Part shown: positions 15,006-23,976 of the stretch, piece after piece | How positions within the stretch are numbered: position 1 is the first letter of the stretch | Layout: every line of letters begins with the position of its first letter | Source: JAYEIA01 sp964472505 | GTDB lineage: Bacteria > Bacteroidota > Bacteroidia > Bacteroidales > JAADGE01 | DNA: 40,507 bases | Direction of reading: 5' to 3' | Assembly (NCBI GenBank): GCA_964472505.1 | Contig: CAYYQW010000030.1 | Coordinates: 1 to 40,507, forward strand | Notes under the pieces: generated by a model | Told to the model about the DNA's origin: nothing | The model's database searches: none | Seen by the model: the letters and a program-made list of their open reading frames with translations, nothing else | Translations under genes and position numbers: made by a program

Positions 15006-18000
15006 TTAAACTCTGTAGCCAATAATGATAACATCATCAATCTGCGGCTGATTTCCTTTCCAACGATAAAAGCTTTGTTCTAATATTCGTTTTTGTTCAT
15101 CCAATGTTTTTTTCTGCATTGACAGTAACAGTTCTTTAAAACGTTTGGTTTTGAATTTTGAACCGGTTTCTCCTCCGAATTGATCAACAAATCCGTCCGA
15201 AAAGTTGTAAAGTGTATCACCTTTTTTCAGTTTGAATAGGGTGTTTGTAAAATCGGTTTCTTTAATATAAATGCCTATGGGCTGTCGGTTGGCTTTTAGT
15301 TCTATCAGAATATAGTCAAGCTCCGTGGTTTTTATAAAGGGGTCTGACTCACCGGCTGTATTGCTAAAGAGTTTAATGTTTTTGTTGCTTTCAAAGCTTT
15401 CATATTCTTCTTGGCTCAGTTTATTTTTATGTCGGATGATGTAAAGCGGATTGTATGCTCCGGAAAATTGAAGCTCCAGAGTTTCCGAATCCAACAGATA
15501 AAAGGAAATATCCATACCGTCTTTCTGCTCTTCAAATTTACCTTCCTGATGCAATGATTTTTTTATTTTATAACGGAGGCGGTTTAGTATTTCGGCGGCA
15601 TTATCTAAGCTCCGGCTTGTAACCAGTTCGTTTAGGAATGAACTTCCCAACATGCTCATAAATGCACCGGGAACACCATGCCCGGTACAATCTGCAGCGG
15701 CAACGGCAACGTAATTTTTTATTTTTTTCATCCAAAAGAAATCTCCGCTTACAATTTCATAGGGTTTGAAAAAAACAAAATGGTCGCCCAACATTTCGTC
15801 AATGGCTTCATCCGATGGCAATACGGCTCTTTGTATGCGTTGTGCGTAATTGATGCTGTCAATAATTTCTTTTCTTTGCTTGTAGGCCATATCTCTTTGA
15901 ACTTCAATATCTTCCTTGCTTTTTTCAATATCTTCGGTGCGTTCTCGCACAATGGCTTCCAGTGCATTTTTCTCTTTTTCGGCGGCTTTCATTCGGTAGT
16001 CAAAAAATAATTTCACAGCTACGGCAATTAGAAACAAATAAATAAGTATTGCCCACCAACGGCGGTAAATCGGGGTAAGTATCTCAAAATATCGTTCTGA
16101 TTTTCCGATGATTTTTCCGTATTCGTTTTTTGCCTGAACGGTAAGTTTATACTTTTTGTCCGGAAGATTTGTGAATTGGCGGTAGTTTTCGGTGGTCCAT
16201 TCCGATGTATCTTTATCAAAACCTTGCAAAAAACTGCGAAACTCAACAGTACCTACAATGGGATAATGCGGAGCGGTAAATGCAAATTGTAAGGAATTGT
16301 CGGAAAACGGAATCTTACGATAGCTGCTCTTTCCTGCATCTATATCTAAGAGACTGTCATTTTTGATGTGGCTTATGCTTGTAAATTGTGGTTGAAAGGA
16401 ACTTTTCTGTTCTTTTTGGTTTGGGTAGTTGTAAACCAATAAAGTTTTGCTTCCGCCAATCAGAATATTATTATACTTTTTGTCGTAATGGAGTGATTTT
16501 ACCGAAAAATTTCGATAGGGAAGGAAAGGCGTTTGCTTAATCGTTTGACTGCGGTGATTGTATAAGCTTAAATTTTTGTGTTCTCCGTCTGTAAAGATAA
16601 AGTTGCTGTCGGGTAAGTAAAGTATGTTTCCAATACGGTTAATTTTACCGGTTTTACTTTCAATCGTGAAGGGAGCCAAGCTGTCGCCTTGGGGTTTGTA
16701 TATGTAAAGGCCTTTGTCAGAGCTAAAAAAAGTTTTGTTTTTATCTTCTAAGATGTGCAGAGCTATAATATTCTGTGTATCATTCAATTCACGGGTTTTT
16801 TTTGTTTCAAAAGAATATATGAAAATTTTTCCCAGCGAATTTTCAAGAAACAGAAGCTTATTTTTTTTGTCTTCGGAAATCAGAAGAATATCCCCGGCAT
16901 TATTTTTAACGGTTTCAATAATTTCAATATTCCGGTTTTGGTATTCAGCGATAATGAAGCCGTTGGTTTGCCCGACATAAAATCGCTCGGGCTTTTGTTT
17001 TGATTTTGTTAAGGAAAAGCAATAATCCGTAATTTGACTTTGTATTGCCGTAGTGCTGTCGGCCATATACAATCCTTTAGGCGAGGCTATAAGGGCCTTT
17101 TCTTTATAGCTTATGAAATCGTTGCAGGTAAAGTTTATTGCCGGGTTTCTTTTAATTTCGCTTCCGGATAAGTAAAAAAGGCCTTCATTGGAAGTTATAA
17201 ATATGTTGTTTTGAAACTCTCGGATTGCATTTATTTGTCCGTCCAATATGGATATTCCATTATCAATATAGCCCATATTACTGTTAACATCCACCACGGA
17301 AATTCCGTTGTCGCTTGCCATCCATAACAAATTGTTTTCATCGGTAAAGACTGCATTTACTGCTTCATTTTGCAATTTGCTTTGACTGTTAATTTCCAGC
17401 AGAATGCTGCCGTCTAAATCAGTTATAACAACTCCGGAGCTAAGTGTCCCGAGTGCAAAAAACTGTCGGCTGACAAGCGTTCCGCAAGTAAGTGTATTCC
17501 TAACGGCATAATCGTTCACTTGAGGCTCTATTGTGCTTATGGTATCGTTTACCAGACTAAAGAACCCTTGTTTGGATGTTCCGATAAAAACTTCATGTCT
17601 GCCGGGTAAGGAGAACATCAACTGAATATCAACAGGTTCAGTGAGTGAAGCATTATGTATTGGCTTGAATTTTCCGGATTGGTAAACCGTAAGGCCTTTT
17701 TGCCGGGTAGCGGAGTTTTCCGAATCGGGACGAAAAAACACATAGAGCGTACTGTCAAGCAAGAATGATGATTCAGCTTTATTTTCCGTAGGAATACTTG
17801 TAAGTTCTCCGTTTTCATAGATATAAATGATGTCGGCGGCGATAAAGAATGTTTTTTCACCGATGCAATGGACCGAAAAAAAACTGCGATTTCCCGGTTT
17901 ATTTTTAATTTGATTGTACAATGAAATGTATATCGGTCGGCCTTTTGAGTCTTCTTTTAAGTAACCGAAATCATAAAGTCCGCCGGCATATACTCTTCCG

Positions 18001-18284
18001 TTTTTATCGGTATCCAAAGATAATACCCGCATGCCGGACTTTGTTTTTACTTTATCCCAATTTTGCCCGTCGTAGCGCAGAATGCCGGCAAAATTCGCAA
18101 AATACATATATCCCTTGCCGTCTTGGGCAATATCAAAGTTTTGCTCATGGGCACCGTATTGGTTCGGGCTGAAATTTTTTACGTAAGGAACAGCTTTGAA
18201 ACGGGTATAATTTTGTGATGCCGCAGTATGTACAAGTATAATTGCTGCCAAAAGTAATGTGTATTTTGTAAAGCTTGTATTCAT
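15006..18284 (-). CDS. Membrane sensor with beta-propeller, Y_Y_Y and SpoIIE phosphatase domains
   Basis: 1092 residues. A signal peptide (1-24, ending HTAASQ) precedes a large periplasmic region of two-component-regulator-type propeller repeats (for example NNLLWMASDNGISVVD) up to about residue 640. A Y_Y_Y-like domain (about 665-735, FRSFLQGFDKD, WTTENYRQFTNLPDKKY) and one membrane helix (about 741-763) follow, then a coiled coil (770-810) and a PP2C/SpoIIE serine-threonine phosphatase (about 815-1092). Metal-site motifs are EIVSGDFFW and AAADCTGHGVPGAF. Similar sensors usually end in kinases; here the output is a phosphatase. SiaC, 1.1 kb downstream, is a plausible substrate by analogy with SiaA. 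It lies 3 bp after the stop of the transporter-like gene, so they are one operon. Confidence 0.93.
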   Translation of the reverse strand: MNTSFTKYTLLLAAIILVHTAASQNYTRFKAVPYVKNFSPNQYGAHEQNFDIAQDGKGYMYFANFAGILRYDGQNWDKVKTKSGMRVLSLDTDKNGRVYAGGLYDFGYLKEDSKGRPIYISLYNQIKNKPGNRSFFSVHCIGEKTFFIAADIIYIYENGELTSIPTENKAESSFLLDSTLYVFFRPDSENSATRQKGLTVYQSGKFKPIHNASLTEPVDIQLMFSLPGRHEVFIGTSKQGFFSLVNDTISTIEPQVNDYAVRNTLTCGTLVSRQFFALGTLSSGVVITDLDGSILLEINSQSKLQNEAVNAVFTDENNLLWMASDNGISVVDVNSNMGYIDNGISILDGQINAIREFQNNIFITSNEGLFYLSGSEIKRNPAINFTCNDFISYKEKALIASPKGLYMADSTTAIQSQITDYCFSLTKSKQKPERFYVGQTNGFIIAEYQNRNIEIIETVKNNAGDILLISEDKKNKLLFLENSLGKIFIYSFETKKTRELNDTQNIIALHILEDKNKTFFSSDKGLYIYKPQGDSLAPFTIESKTGKINRIGNILYLPDSNFIFTDGEHKNLSLYNHRSQTIKQTPFLPYRNFSVKSLHYDKKYNNILIGGSKTLLVYNYPNQKEQKSSFQPQFTSISHIKNDSLLDIDAGKSSYRKIPFSDNSLQFAFTAPHYPIVGTVEFRSFLQGFDKDTSEWTTENYRQFTNLPDKKYKLTVQAKNEYGKIIGKSERYFEILTPIYRRWWAILIYLFLIAVAVKLFFDYRMKAAEKEKNALEAIVRERTEDIEKSKEDIEVQRDMAYKQRKEIIDSINYAQRIQRAVLPSDEAIDEMLGDHFVFFKPYEIVSGDFFWMKKIKNYVAVAAADCTGHGVPGAFMSMLGSSFLNELVTSRSLDNAAEILNRLRYKIKKSLHQEGKFEEQKDGMDISFYLLDSETLELQFSGAYNPLYIIRHKNKLSQEEYESFESNKNIKLFSNTAGESDPFIKTTELDYILIELKANRQPIGIYIKETDFTNTLFKLKKGDTLYNFSDGFVDQFGGETGSKFKTKRFKELLLSMQKKTLDEQKRILEQSFYRWKGNQPQIDDVIIIGYRV

Positions 18285-18287
18285 GTT

Positions 18288-21236
18288 TTATTGTATTTCA
18301 AAGTTATCGGCAAAATGCGGGTATTTTTTTATAAAATCATATAAAAAACCGTCTTGAGCTTTTAAGATAACAACCGGAAACAGAGCCGAAAATTTTTCCT
18401 CCGCTGAACTGTTAAACGTACTGATTATTTCGCCGCATTCGTAGGTTTTTACTTTGGTATCGGAGCTTAATTCTCCGGTTAGCAACAAATAAAAGTGTTG
18501 CTCTAAATCCGGACAGAACGGTTTTTCGGGTGTGATTACAATTTGTTTAGTTTCCGGCACATAAGCTATAAGATCGATGGGAGAAAAGCCTTTAAACAAT
18601 TCAAAATCTTTAATCAAATCAATGATTTCAAATTTTAGAAATTCCTGCAAACGCATTTCTCCTGTTATTTTATTTTTGATTTCCGCAAGTTGCGGTTTGC
18701 CATGCTGAAACTTTTCAACGAGTTCTGTATATTTTTTGGGAAAGAGTTCATTGAACTTAAGGCCGGTAATTTCTTGTATGATTATGCCCGGATGCACCAA
18801 ATTGGCCTCTAAAAGCTTATCGGTATCAGGCAATTGATATTTTGAAAGCAACTTTATGGCTTGAGCTTTTGCGTATATGCCGGTATTGGATCTTTCGGCA
18901 GATATGATGTCTGCTATGCGCCGGCTTGGGCTGAGTTTTTCCTGCGGGTAATCTAATCGGTAAAGCCTGATAAGCTCTGCGTTTGGACGGTCTTCAAATA
19001 TGGGCAAGAGCTTTTCTTTGTGGGAGTCGCTCAGGATGGTATTGGCAATTTCCAGAGCAAAACTGCGGGTATCCGGTTTTGGGCTTTCAAGGTATTCCCT
19101 AATTAAGTCAACGGTTTGAAAATCGTATAAAACTGCCAGAGTATCAAAGATGCGTTGTTTCTTTTCGTATTTTCCTTTTTGCAGAGTTTGAATGAGCGCT
19201 TCGGATTTATCTAATTTTTTCAAATCAGAAAGTGCCGCACAGTGATATAGGTAATTATTTAGGTGTTTTTCAAGCAAATCATTGATAAAGGCTAAATGAA
19301 CATCTTGAACTTCAGCTTTTGTTTTTCCTGTGGCTCGTATTATTTTGTTTGTGATGAAATAGTTTGGGTTATCAATATTTTCCAACAGGAACGACTGAAC
19401 AAATTCGCTGTTTGAGTTTTCAAATATATCTATGATTTCAAGTTGTAAATCAGGTTTATGATCAATTTTTTTGAAAAATTTGGATAATTCGGGCAATATA
19501 TCATCTCCGATTTCAAATATGGCTGAGTAAGCCGCTTGTTTGGTATCCGGGTCTGTAAGCCGGTTTATCAGATGCGAAAAAAAAGCTTGATGTTTGGTAA
19601 GCCCGGCTGTCAATACGGCTTGTCGCCTCACCTCCGGGTTGTTGTCTTTCATTAAGCGCAACAGTATTTTTTCGGTTTTATATGCTTTGAAATTGTGCAA
19701 AAGAGCCGCTGCTTTTTTTCGGTCTTCGGCTTCATCGGAATTTGATAAATTAGCGGTTTTATTGAATTCATTAGCCTGAGCTTTTTCCGGATAGTAAAAG
19801 CGATAAGGATAGAGTTTCTCCACAATTTTGGCTATTTTCCTTTGGGCGCTTTCTTGTTTATAGCGAAATCTTCTTTTTAGAATGTTATAAATCAAATCAT
19901 ATTTTGACGTACGAAATTCGCTTTTTTCTTGAGTCAACACTTTCTTAAGCTCGCTCTTATATTCTTTGTAGATTTCAACAGCTACTTGCATCCAGAATAA
20001 TACGATTGCCAATAAAAAAGCAGAGAAAATAATCAGACTCAGATCTTTGATTAGTGCAAACAGGAAAATAAATAAACCGGCAGCAATTCCGCCAAAGGCT
20101 TTCGGCCCGCTTTCTATTTTGTTTTGAAAAGCAATGCGCTCATCTTCCGGTAAGGGTTGATAGAGTATCTGAGTAGCGGGGTCGTTGAAAGAGGTACGAA
20201 TGGCTCTGGCAAATAATCGGCCCAGTGTAATGAATGCAAAGAATAAAGCAGCAGCACCGTAAACCGTACCGAAAACTATTGCCGGAAAAAGGCTTGCGGC
20301 CAGCATAACCGGAAATGCCAATAAAGCTAATTTCATGCCGTACTTACTTATCAATTTTCCTGATACAAAGGTTTTTAAAATGAATTCCACCACAGTGCTT
20401 ATTCCAAAAAATATACCGACAAAAGAAGTCAGCATTTCTGGCTTGGGAAATTCTTTTTTGGTTTGAACCTGAAAAATGAAATCAATGAACATCTGAGCAA
20501 AAATTGGAATAAAAGCTATTAAAAAGAACAGTTTGAAATATCTTTTGTCTTTAAAGTTTGTTTTTTTGTCAATTTTTTGTTTATCGCTCTGTTTATGATC
20601 AGAATCGGAGCCGGTAGTTTGCAGCTTGGGGTTTCGGGTAATGATTGAAAGCAACAAAAAAGCCGGAAGCAACATAATGCCGGAGATAATGAGAATGTCT
20701 TTGGGTTGAATAATGGTCATAAGCAGCGGAACAGATAAAAAACTGATTATGCCGCCGATTACTTCACCGCCCGATATAAGTCCAAACAGCCTTTTTGCTT
20801 GTTGTATATTGAACAAACGCGATAAAAACCCCCAAAATGTAAGCGCATGAATGTATGCAAAAATCCGAATCCAAGTGTAAGCAAGAAACACGACTAAGAG
20901 TAGTTCGCCTTTTAGGAAAAGAAGCGTTAAAAATATAAACACCGAAACAAGCAAAAACCCGAGCAAGCTTTTGAGCATTATGGAGAAACTTAGTCGTTTT
21001 TGCATTTGAGCCACTAATTTCCCGGCTGCAAAAATGATTAGGCCGGCTGCAATAAAAGACAAAGGAATAAACTGTCTTTCAAACTCCAAGGCATTTAATA
21101 ATAGGGAAGTGGCACCCGTTGTAAAGAAAGCAAAGGCCGATCCGGCAAAAAATGAATAAAGCATTGGCAGGGCAATACCTTTGGCTTCACCTTTTTCAAG
21201 ATTTAGTATTTGCGTTATGGCTGTGTTTATTCTCAA
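18288..21236 (-). CDS. Nucleotide-transporter-like MFS protein fused to HEAT repeats and a degenerate cNMP-binding domain
   Basis: 982 residues. Residues about 15-430 hold ten to twelve hydrophobic helices with FNIQQAKRLFGLISGGEVIG, reminiscent of the Npt/TLC ATP-ADP translocase branch of the MFS. Residues about 490-800 are helical HEAT-type repeats (LLRLMKDNNPEVRRQAVLTA). The last about 120 residues resemble a cyclic-nucleotide-binding fold (FKGFSPIDLIAYV, FYLLLTGELS, ECGEIISTF), although the phosphate-binding cassette is not obvious. The start is TTG at 21234-21236: there is an in-frame stop shortly upstream, and the next ATG would cut the first helix. It overlaps no gene and is 3 bp from the SpoIIE sensor gene. 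Actual transport is unproven; a membrane sensor is equally possible. Confidence 0.8.
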   Translation of the reverse strand: MRINTAITQILNLEKGEAKGIALPMLYSFFAGSAFAFFTTGATSLLLNALEFERQFIPLSFIAAGLIIFAAGKLVAQMQKRLSFSIMLKSLLGFLLVSVFIFLTLLFLKGELLLVVFLAYTWIRIFAYIHALTFWGFLSRLFNIQQAKRLFGLISGGEVIGGIISFLSVPLLMTIIQPKDILIISGIMLLPAFLLLSIITRNPKLQTTGSDSDHKQSDKQKIDKKTNFKDKRYFKLFFLIAFIPIFAQMFIDFIFQVQTKKEFPKPEMLTSFVGIFFGISTVVEFILKTFVSGKLISKYGMKLALLAFPVMLAASLFPAIVFGTVYGAAALFFAFITLGRLFARAIRTSFNDPATQILYQPLPEDERIAFQNKIESGPKAFGGIAAGLFIFLFALIKDLSLIIFSAFLLAIVLFWMQVAVEIYKEYKSELKKVLTQEKSEFRTSKYDLIYNILKRRFRYKQESAQRKIAKIVEKLYPYRFYYPEKAQANEFNKTANLSNSDEAEDRKKAAALLHNFKAYKTEKILLRLMKDNNPEVRRQAVLTAGLTKHQAFFSHLINRLTDPDTKQAAYSAIFEIGDDILPELSKFFKKIDHKPDLQLEIIDIFENSNSEFVQSFLLENIDNPNYFITNKIIRATGKTKAEVQDVHLAFINDLLEKHLNNYLYHCAALSDLKKLDKSEALIQTLQKGKYEKKQRIFDTLAVLYDFQTVDLIREYLESPKPDTRSFALEIANTILSDSHKEKLLPIFEDRPNAELIRLYRLDYPQEKLSPSRRIADIISAERSNTGIYAKAQAIKLLSKYQLPDTDKLLEANLVHPGIIIQEITGLKFNELFPKKYTELVEKFQHGKPQLAEIKNKITGEMRLQEFLKFEIIDLIKDFELFKGFSPIDLIAYVPETKQIVITPEKPFCPDLEQHFYLLLTGELSSDTKVKTYECGEIISTFNSSAEEKFSALFPVVILKAQDGFLYDFIKKYPHFADNFEIQ

Positions 21237-21265
21237 TGTATTGAAATGTTTTTACTTTTTACAAC

Positions 21266-22285
21266 TTATTGTTTTGCGCATTCTGTCATTTGCAGCGATT
21301 GGCCGGCTCTGTGTACATTGGTGATTTTGAATCCTGTCTCATTTAACAGCACCGAGAGTTCTTCAAGCGTTCGCTCTTTACCTCCGGTTGTAAGCATCAT
21401 AGAAACATCCAAAAGAAGGCTTGCCGAGTTATTGATGTCTTTTAGATGCTCTATTATGAGTAATTTCGCATGTTGCGGCATAGCTTTTCTGCAATTGATT
21501 AATATTTCTTTTGCTTTTTGGTCATTCCAGTCATGCAGCACCTCTTTTAGCAGGTATAAGTCAGCTTCTGCCGGTATATTCGTAAAGAAATCTCCGGATA
21601 TGATCCGACATCTGTTTTCCAAACCGGAGTGTTTGATGTAATTATTCGCTTTATCCGTAACGCCCTTAAAATCAAATAGTATTCCTTCTGTTTTTGGATG
21701 GTTTTTTAAGATTTCGGATAATAAAAAGCCGGTACTTCCGCCGATATCGGCGATAATTTTATTGTCGGAAAAATCATAATTATTTAGAATTCCCTCGGCA
21801 TCCGTTCGTGTGCGTTGGGTCATTACTTGGTTAAACAGTTTTTGAGCTGCCGGGTTTTCCGCAAGAAAATCGAATAAGCTTTTTCCGTAAACTTTGTCGA
21901 AAGCCGGTTTTCCGGTTTTTACCGTATAGAGCGCATGATCCCATACTTTGCGTTTCCATTCGTAAATCCAGAGAATAACATGCGCTACGGAATTCTCGGA
22001 TTTTTTGAGTAAGGGGTAGCCGGAAGGACTCAGTCGGAAAGCTGTACCTTTTTCTTCAAATATTCCCAAAGCGCAGGCTGTTTCAATTATTCGTTTGAGT
22101 GCTTCCGGCCGGCTGTTGGCAGCAATGGCCAATTCTTCTGCTGTTTGGAATTTATCTTTGCAAAGTTCGGGTATATCAAGCTTAATGAGAATATATAAAA
22201 TTCCGGTGTATCGGCTGTTCAATACCGAATTAAGAATATTTTGAGATTCTGTTATGTGCATGGCATTATTCGGCATCGGGCTCAT
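21266..22285 (-). CDS. SAM-dependent O-methyltransferase (Methyltransf_2-like)
   Basis: 339 residues. The N-terminal winged-helix dimerisation part (about 15-95, LKRIIETACALGIFEE) is followed by a Rossmann methyltransferase with SAM motif IADIGGSTGF (about 175-184), acidic loop LFDFKGV, GDFFTNIPAEADLYLLKEVLHDW at about 230-252 (the catalytic His of plant-type O-methyltransferases) and LLIIEHL. This is the family that methylates hydroxyl groups of aromatic, polyketide or carotenoid substrates. The annotated ATG (22283-22285) overlaps the upstream gene by 20 bases. ATG codons at 22274-22276 and 22259-22261 are in frame, and the last would remove the overlap. The substrate is unknown; the HMGL-like enzyme two genes upstream may be in the same pathway. 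Confidence 0.87.
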   Translation of the reverse strand: MSPMPNNAMHITESQNILNSVLNSRYTGILYILIKLDIPELCKDKFQTAEELAIAANSRPEALKRIIETACALGIFEEKGTAFRLSPSGYPLLKKSENSVAHVILWIYEWKRKVWDHALYTVKTGKPAFDKVYGKSLFDFLAENPAAQKLFNQVMTQRTRTDAEGILNNYDFSDNKIIADIGGSTGFLLSEILKNHPKTEGILFDFKGVTDKANNYIKHSGLENRCRIISGDFFTNIPAEADLYLLKEVLHDWNDQKAKEILINCRKAMPQHAKLLIIEHLKDINNSASLLLDVSMMLTTGGKERTLEELSVLLNETGFKITNVHRAGQSLQMTECAKQ

Positions 22286-22706
22286 TTTTGTTATTTTTAA
22301 TTGTTATTCGGTAGCCGGCTCTTACAAAGAGCATATTTATATTGGGATGAAAAATATCTTTGGTAAGCGCAAGATGTAAGTTGAAATTATAAGGCAATCC
22401 AAGATTTACGGAAGGCCCCATAAACCAGTTTCCTTCTGTAAAATTCAGAGGTGTTTCATCATTTTTTAAGGGGCGGGCAAACTTCCATTTCCCGTAACCC
22501 AAATAGCCGGCTTGTAACTTTTTATTTATGGCATATCGAATGAATTGAATCAGATAATAATGATTATCCGATTGCTTGTTAAGCCCGAAAAACATACGCT
22601 CCTGAATATTTATCAGAAGCCTTCGGTTCAGTATGGCCGTATTATAGTCTATACGCAAGCCGGTACACAGAATTAATAAACCAATTACGGATGCAGCTTT
22701 TTTCAT
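22266..22706 (-). CDS. Small exported protein, possibly a beta-barrel remnant
   Basis: 146 residues from the ATG at 22704-22706; the longer frame would need TTG. The start MKKAASVIGLLILCTGL looks like a signal peptide. The rest alternates polar and aromatic residues in strand-like stretches (GYLGYGKWKFARP, NWFMGPSVNLGLP, FVRAGYRITI), as in small outer-membrane barrels. It is too short for a full porin; eight strands would fit. I do not recognise the family. It sits between the HMGL-like gene (12 bp upstream) and the methyltransferase (short overlap). Confidence 0.6.
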   Translation of the reverse strand: MKKAASVIGLLILCTGLRIDYNTAILNRRLLINIQERMFFGLNKQSDNHYYLIQFIRYAINKKLQAGYLGYGKWKFARPLKNDETPLNFTEGNWFMGPSVNLGLPYNFNLHLALTKDIFHPNINMLFVRAGYRITIKNNKNEPDAE

Positions 22707-22718
22707 ATCGGACAAAAA

Positions 22719-23954
22719 TTATTTACTGCCTGTTTCATTCTTACTGTATTTCTCAAAAATTAGTTTTAATTCATTGCGTTGTATTACAGCTTGTTTGCTT
22801 TTATATACCTTCTCTTTCAATTCGTTAAGTATGAGTTTTAATTGTTTTTCAGCAAAGTAATAACCCATTTCTTTACTTACGGTTTTAATAAGCCTTATGC
22901 TGGCAAGATGTGTAACGTATATTTCTTCAGGTATTCCCAATACTTTTTGCGGGTTAAACGGGCGAAAACTGTCTCGATCAACAAAAGGCGTTCCGGTTGA
23001 AATGGAATTAAGCCCGGGCCCTACAATGGGATCGGTGATTTTTATGGGAATGCCGGTATAACGGCTGACCGTTTCGGCAATTTCCTTAATGAGTTTTAAA
23101 TTTGGAGGTGATTTGAAAAGTTTTTCACCCTCAATATTGAGACGGCTTTTGAGTTTTTTAGGTTCGTGAGCCAGCAATACCGTAAGTAATTCGGTTCTCA
23201 GCAAGCCGTTTCTTTCGGCCAGCCCCAGCCAGGAAGTGGAAGGCAGCAAAATGCCTTTTTCTATGGCTTTCAGGTTATTTGTGAGGGAGAAACCTAAATC
23301 ATCATGAAAGTGCACCGAGTATAAAACCTCGTCGGATGATTTGTCGAGCAACTCATCCAGAAAGCGATCCGTTTCGCAAGGGTATATTCCGCCGCGTGTA
23401 TCGCCCATACCTATCGTTGCAATGCCTTCTTCGGTAAGTGCCGATGCAAGTTCTGCAACAAAAGAAGGATTCCCGTCAAAAGCTCCGGCCAGTTGAACGT
23501 CGATGGGCATGCCTTGCGTATTGTCCAAAGCAAAACGAGCCAGCTCAAGTCCGCGTGCAAGAGTTTCTTTGGGGCTTTTGTGCAGCATGACTTCGCATAA
23601 GCGTTCAGAAGCCGGAAGTACATACGCTACGCGGCCGTATTTTGCTTTTTTTACGGCTTGGTAAGAGGCCATGATTTCTTTTTCACTGCTGCGGCAGTTA
23701 ACTCCCAGATAGCAATTATCCACTTGTTCCGAAGTTTCTTCAATAATCATTGCCTCTTGAGGGCTTATCGAAATAAAACCTACTCCGAATACCAGATGGT
23801 CGGGGCCGTGCTCATTAAACAGGCTGCCGTGTTTTAAAGCAATATCAATACGTTCTTTTGCCGAGAGTATGGTTTTTGCCTGAGCACCGTCGCGGGCTAT
23901 TTCTTCCCAAAAGACGATGCGTTTATTTTTTAGCGATTCTTTAATTCTGTCCAT
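22719..23954 (-). CDS. HMGL-like (DRE-TIM) metallolyase or acyltransferase
   Basis: 411 residues. A TIM barrel of the HMG-CoA lyase/isopropylmalate synthase/homocitrate synthase group: EEIARDGAQA carries the RDxxQ motif (Arg21, Asp22, Gln25), HFHDDLGFSLTNNL the metal-binding HxH (about His214 and His216), and GLAERNGLLRTE the catalytic loop. GMGDTRGGIYP supplies another conserved strand. Enzymes of this group condense or cleave acyl-CoA or 2-oxo acids using a divalent metal. No leucine or lysine biosynthesis genes are nearby, and the C-terminal leucine-regulatory domain of LeuA is absent, so a standard isopropylmalate synthase is unlikely. Reaction not assigned. It forms a tight operon with the exported protein and the O-methyltransferase. 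Confidence 0.8.
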   Translation of the reverse strand: MDRIKESLKNKRIVFWEEIARDGAQAKTILSAKERIDIALKHGSLFNEHGPDHLVFGVGFISISPQEAMIIEETSEQVDNCYLGVNCRSSEKEIMASYQAVKKAKYGRVAYVLPASERLCEVMLHKSPKETLARGLELARFALDNTQGMPIDVQLAGAFDGNPSFVAELASALTEEGIATIGMGDTRGGIYPCETDRFLDELLDKSSDEVLYSVHFHDDLGFSLTNNLKAIEKGILLPSTSWLGLAERNGLLRTELLTVLLAHEPKKLKSRLNIEGEKLFKSPPNLKLIKEIAETVSRYTGIPIKITDPIVGPGLNSISTGTPFVDRDSFRPFNPQKVLGIPEEIYVTHLASIRLIKTVSKEMGYYFAEKQLKLILNELKEKVYKSKQAVIQRNELKLIFEKYSKNETGSK

Positions 23955-23976
23955 TAATAATCCTTAGTTTGACGCT

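Noticed and set aside
22719..23954. 2-isopropylmalate synthase (leuA)
   Set aside because: No C-terminal regulatory domain and no other leucine genes nearby; motifs fit only the broader HMGL-like superfamily.
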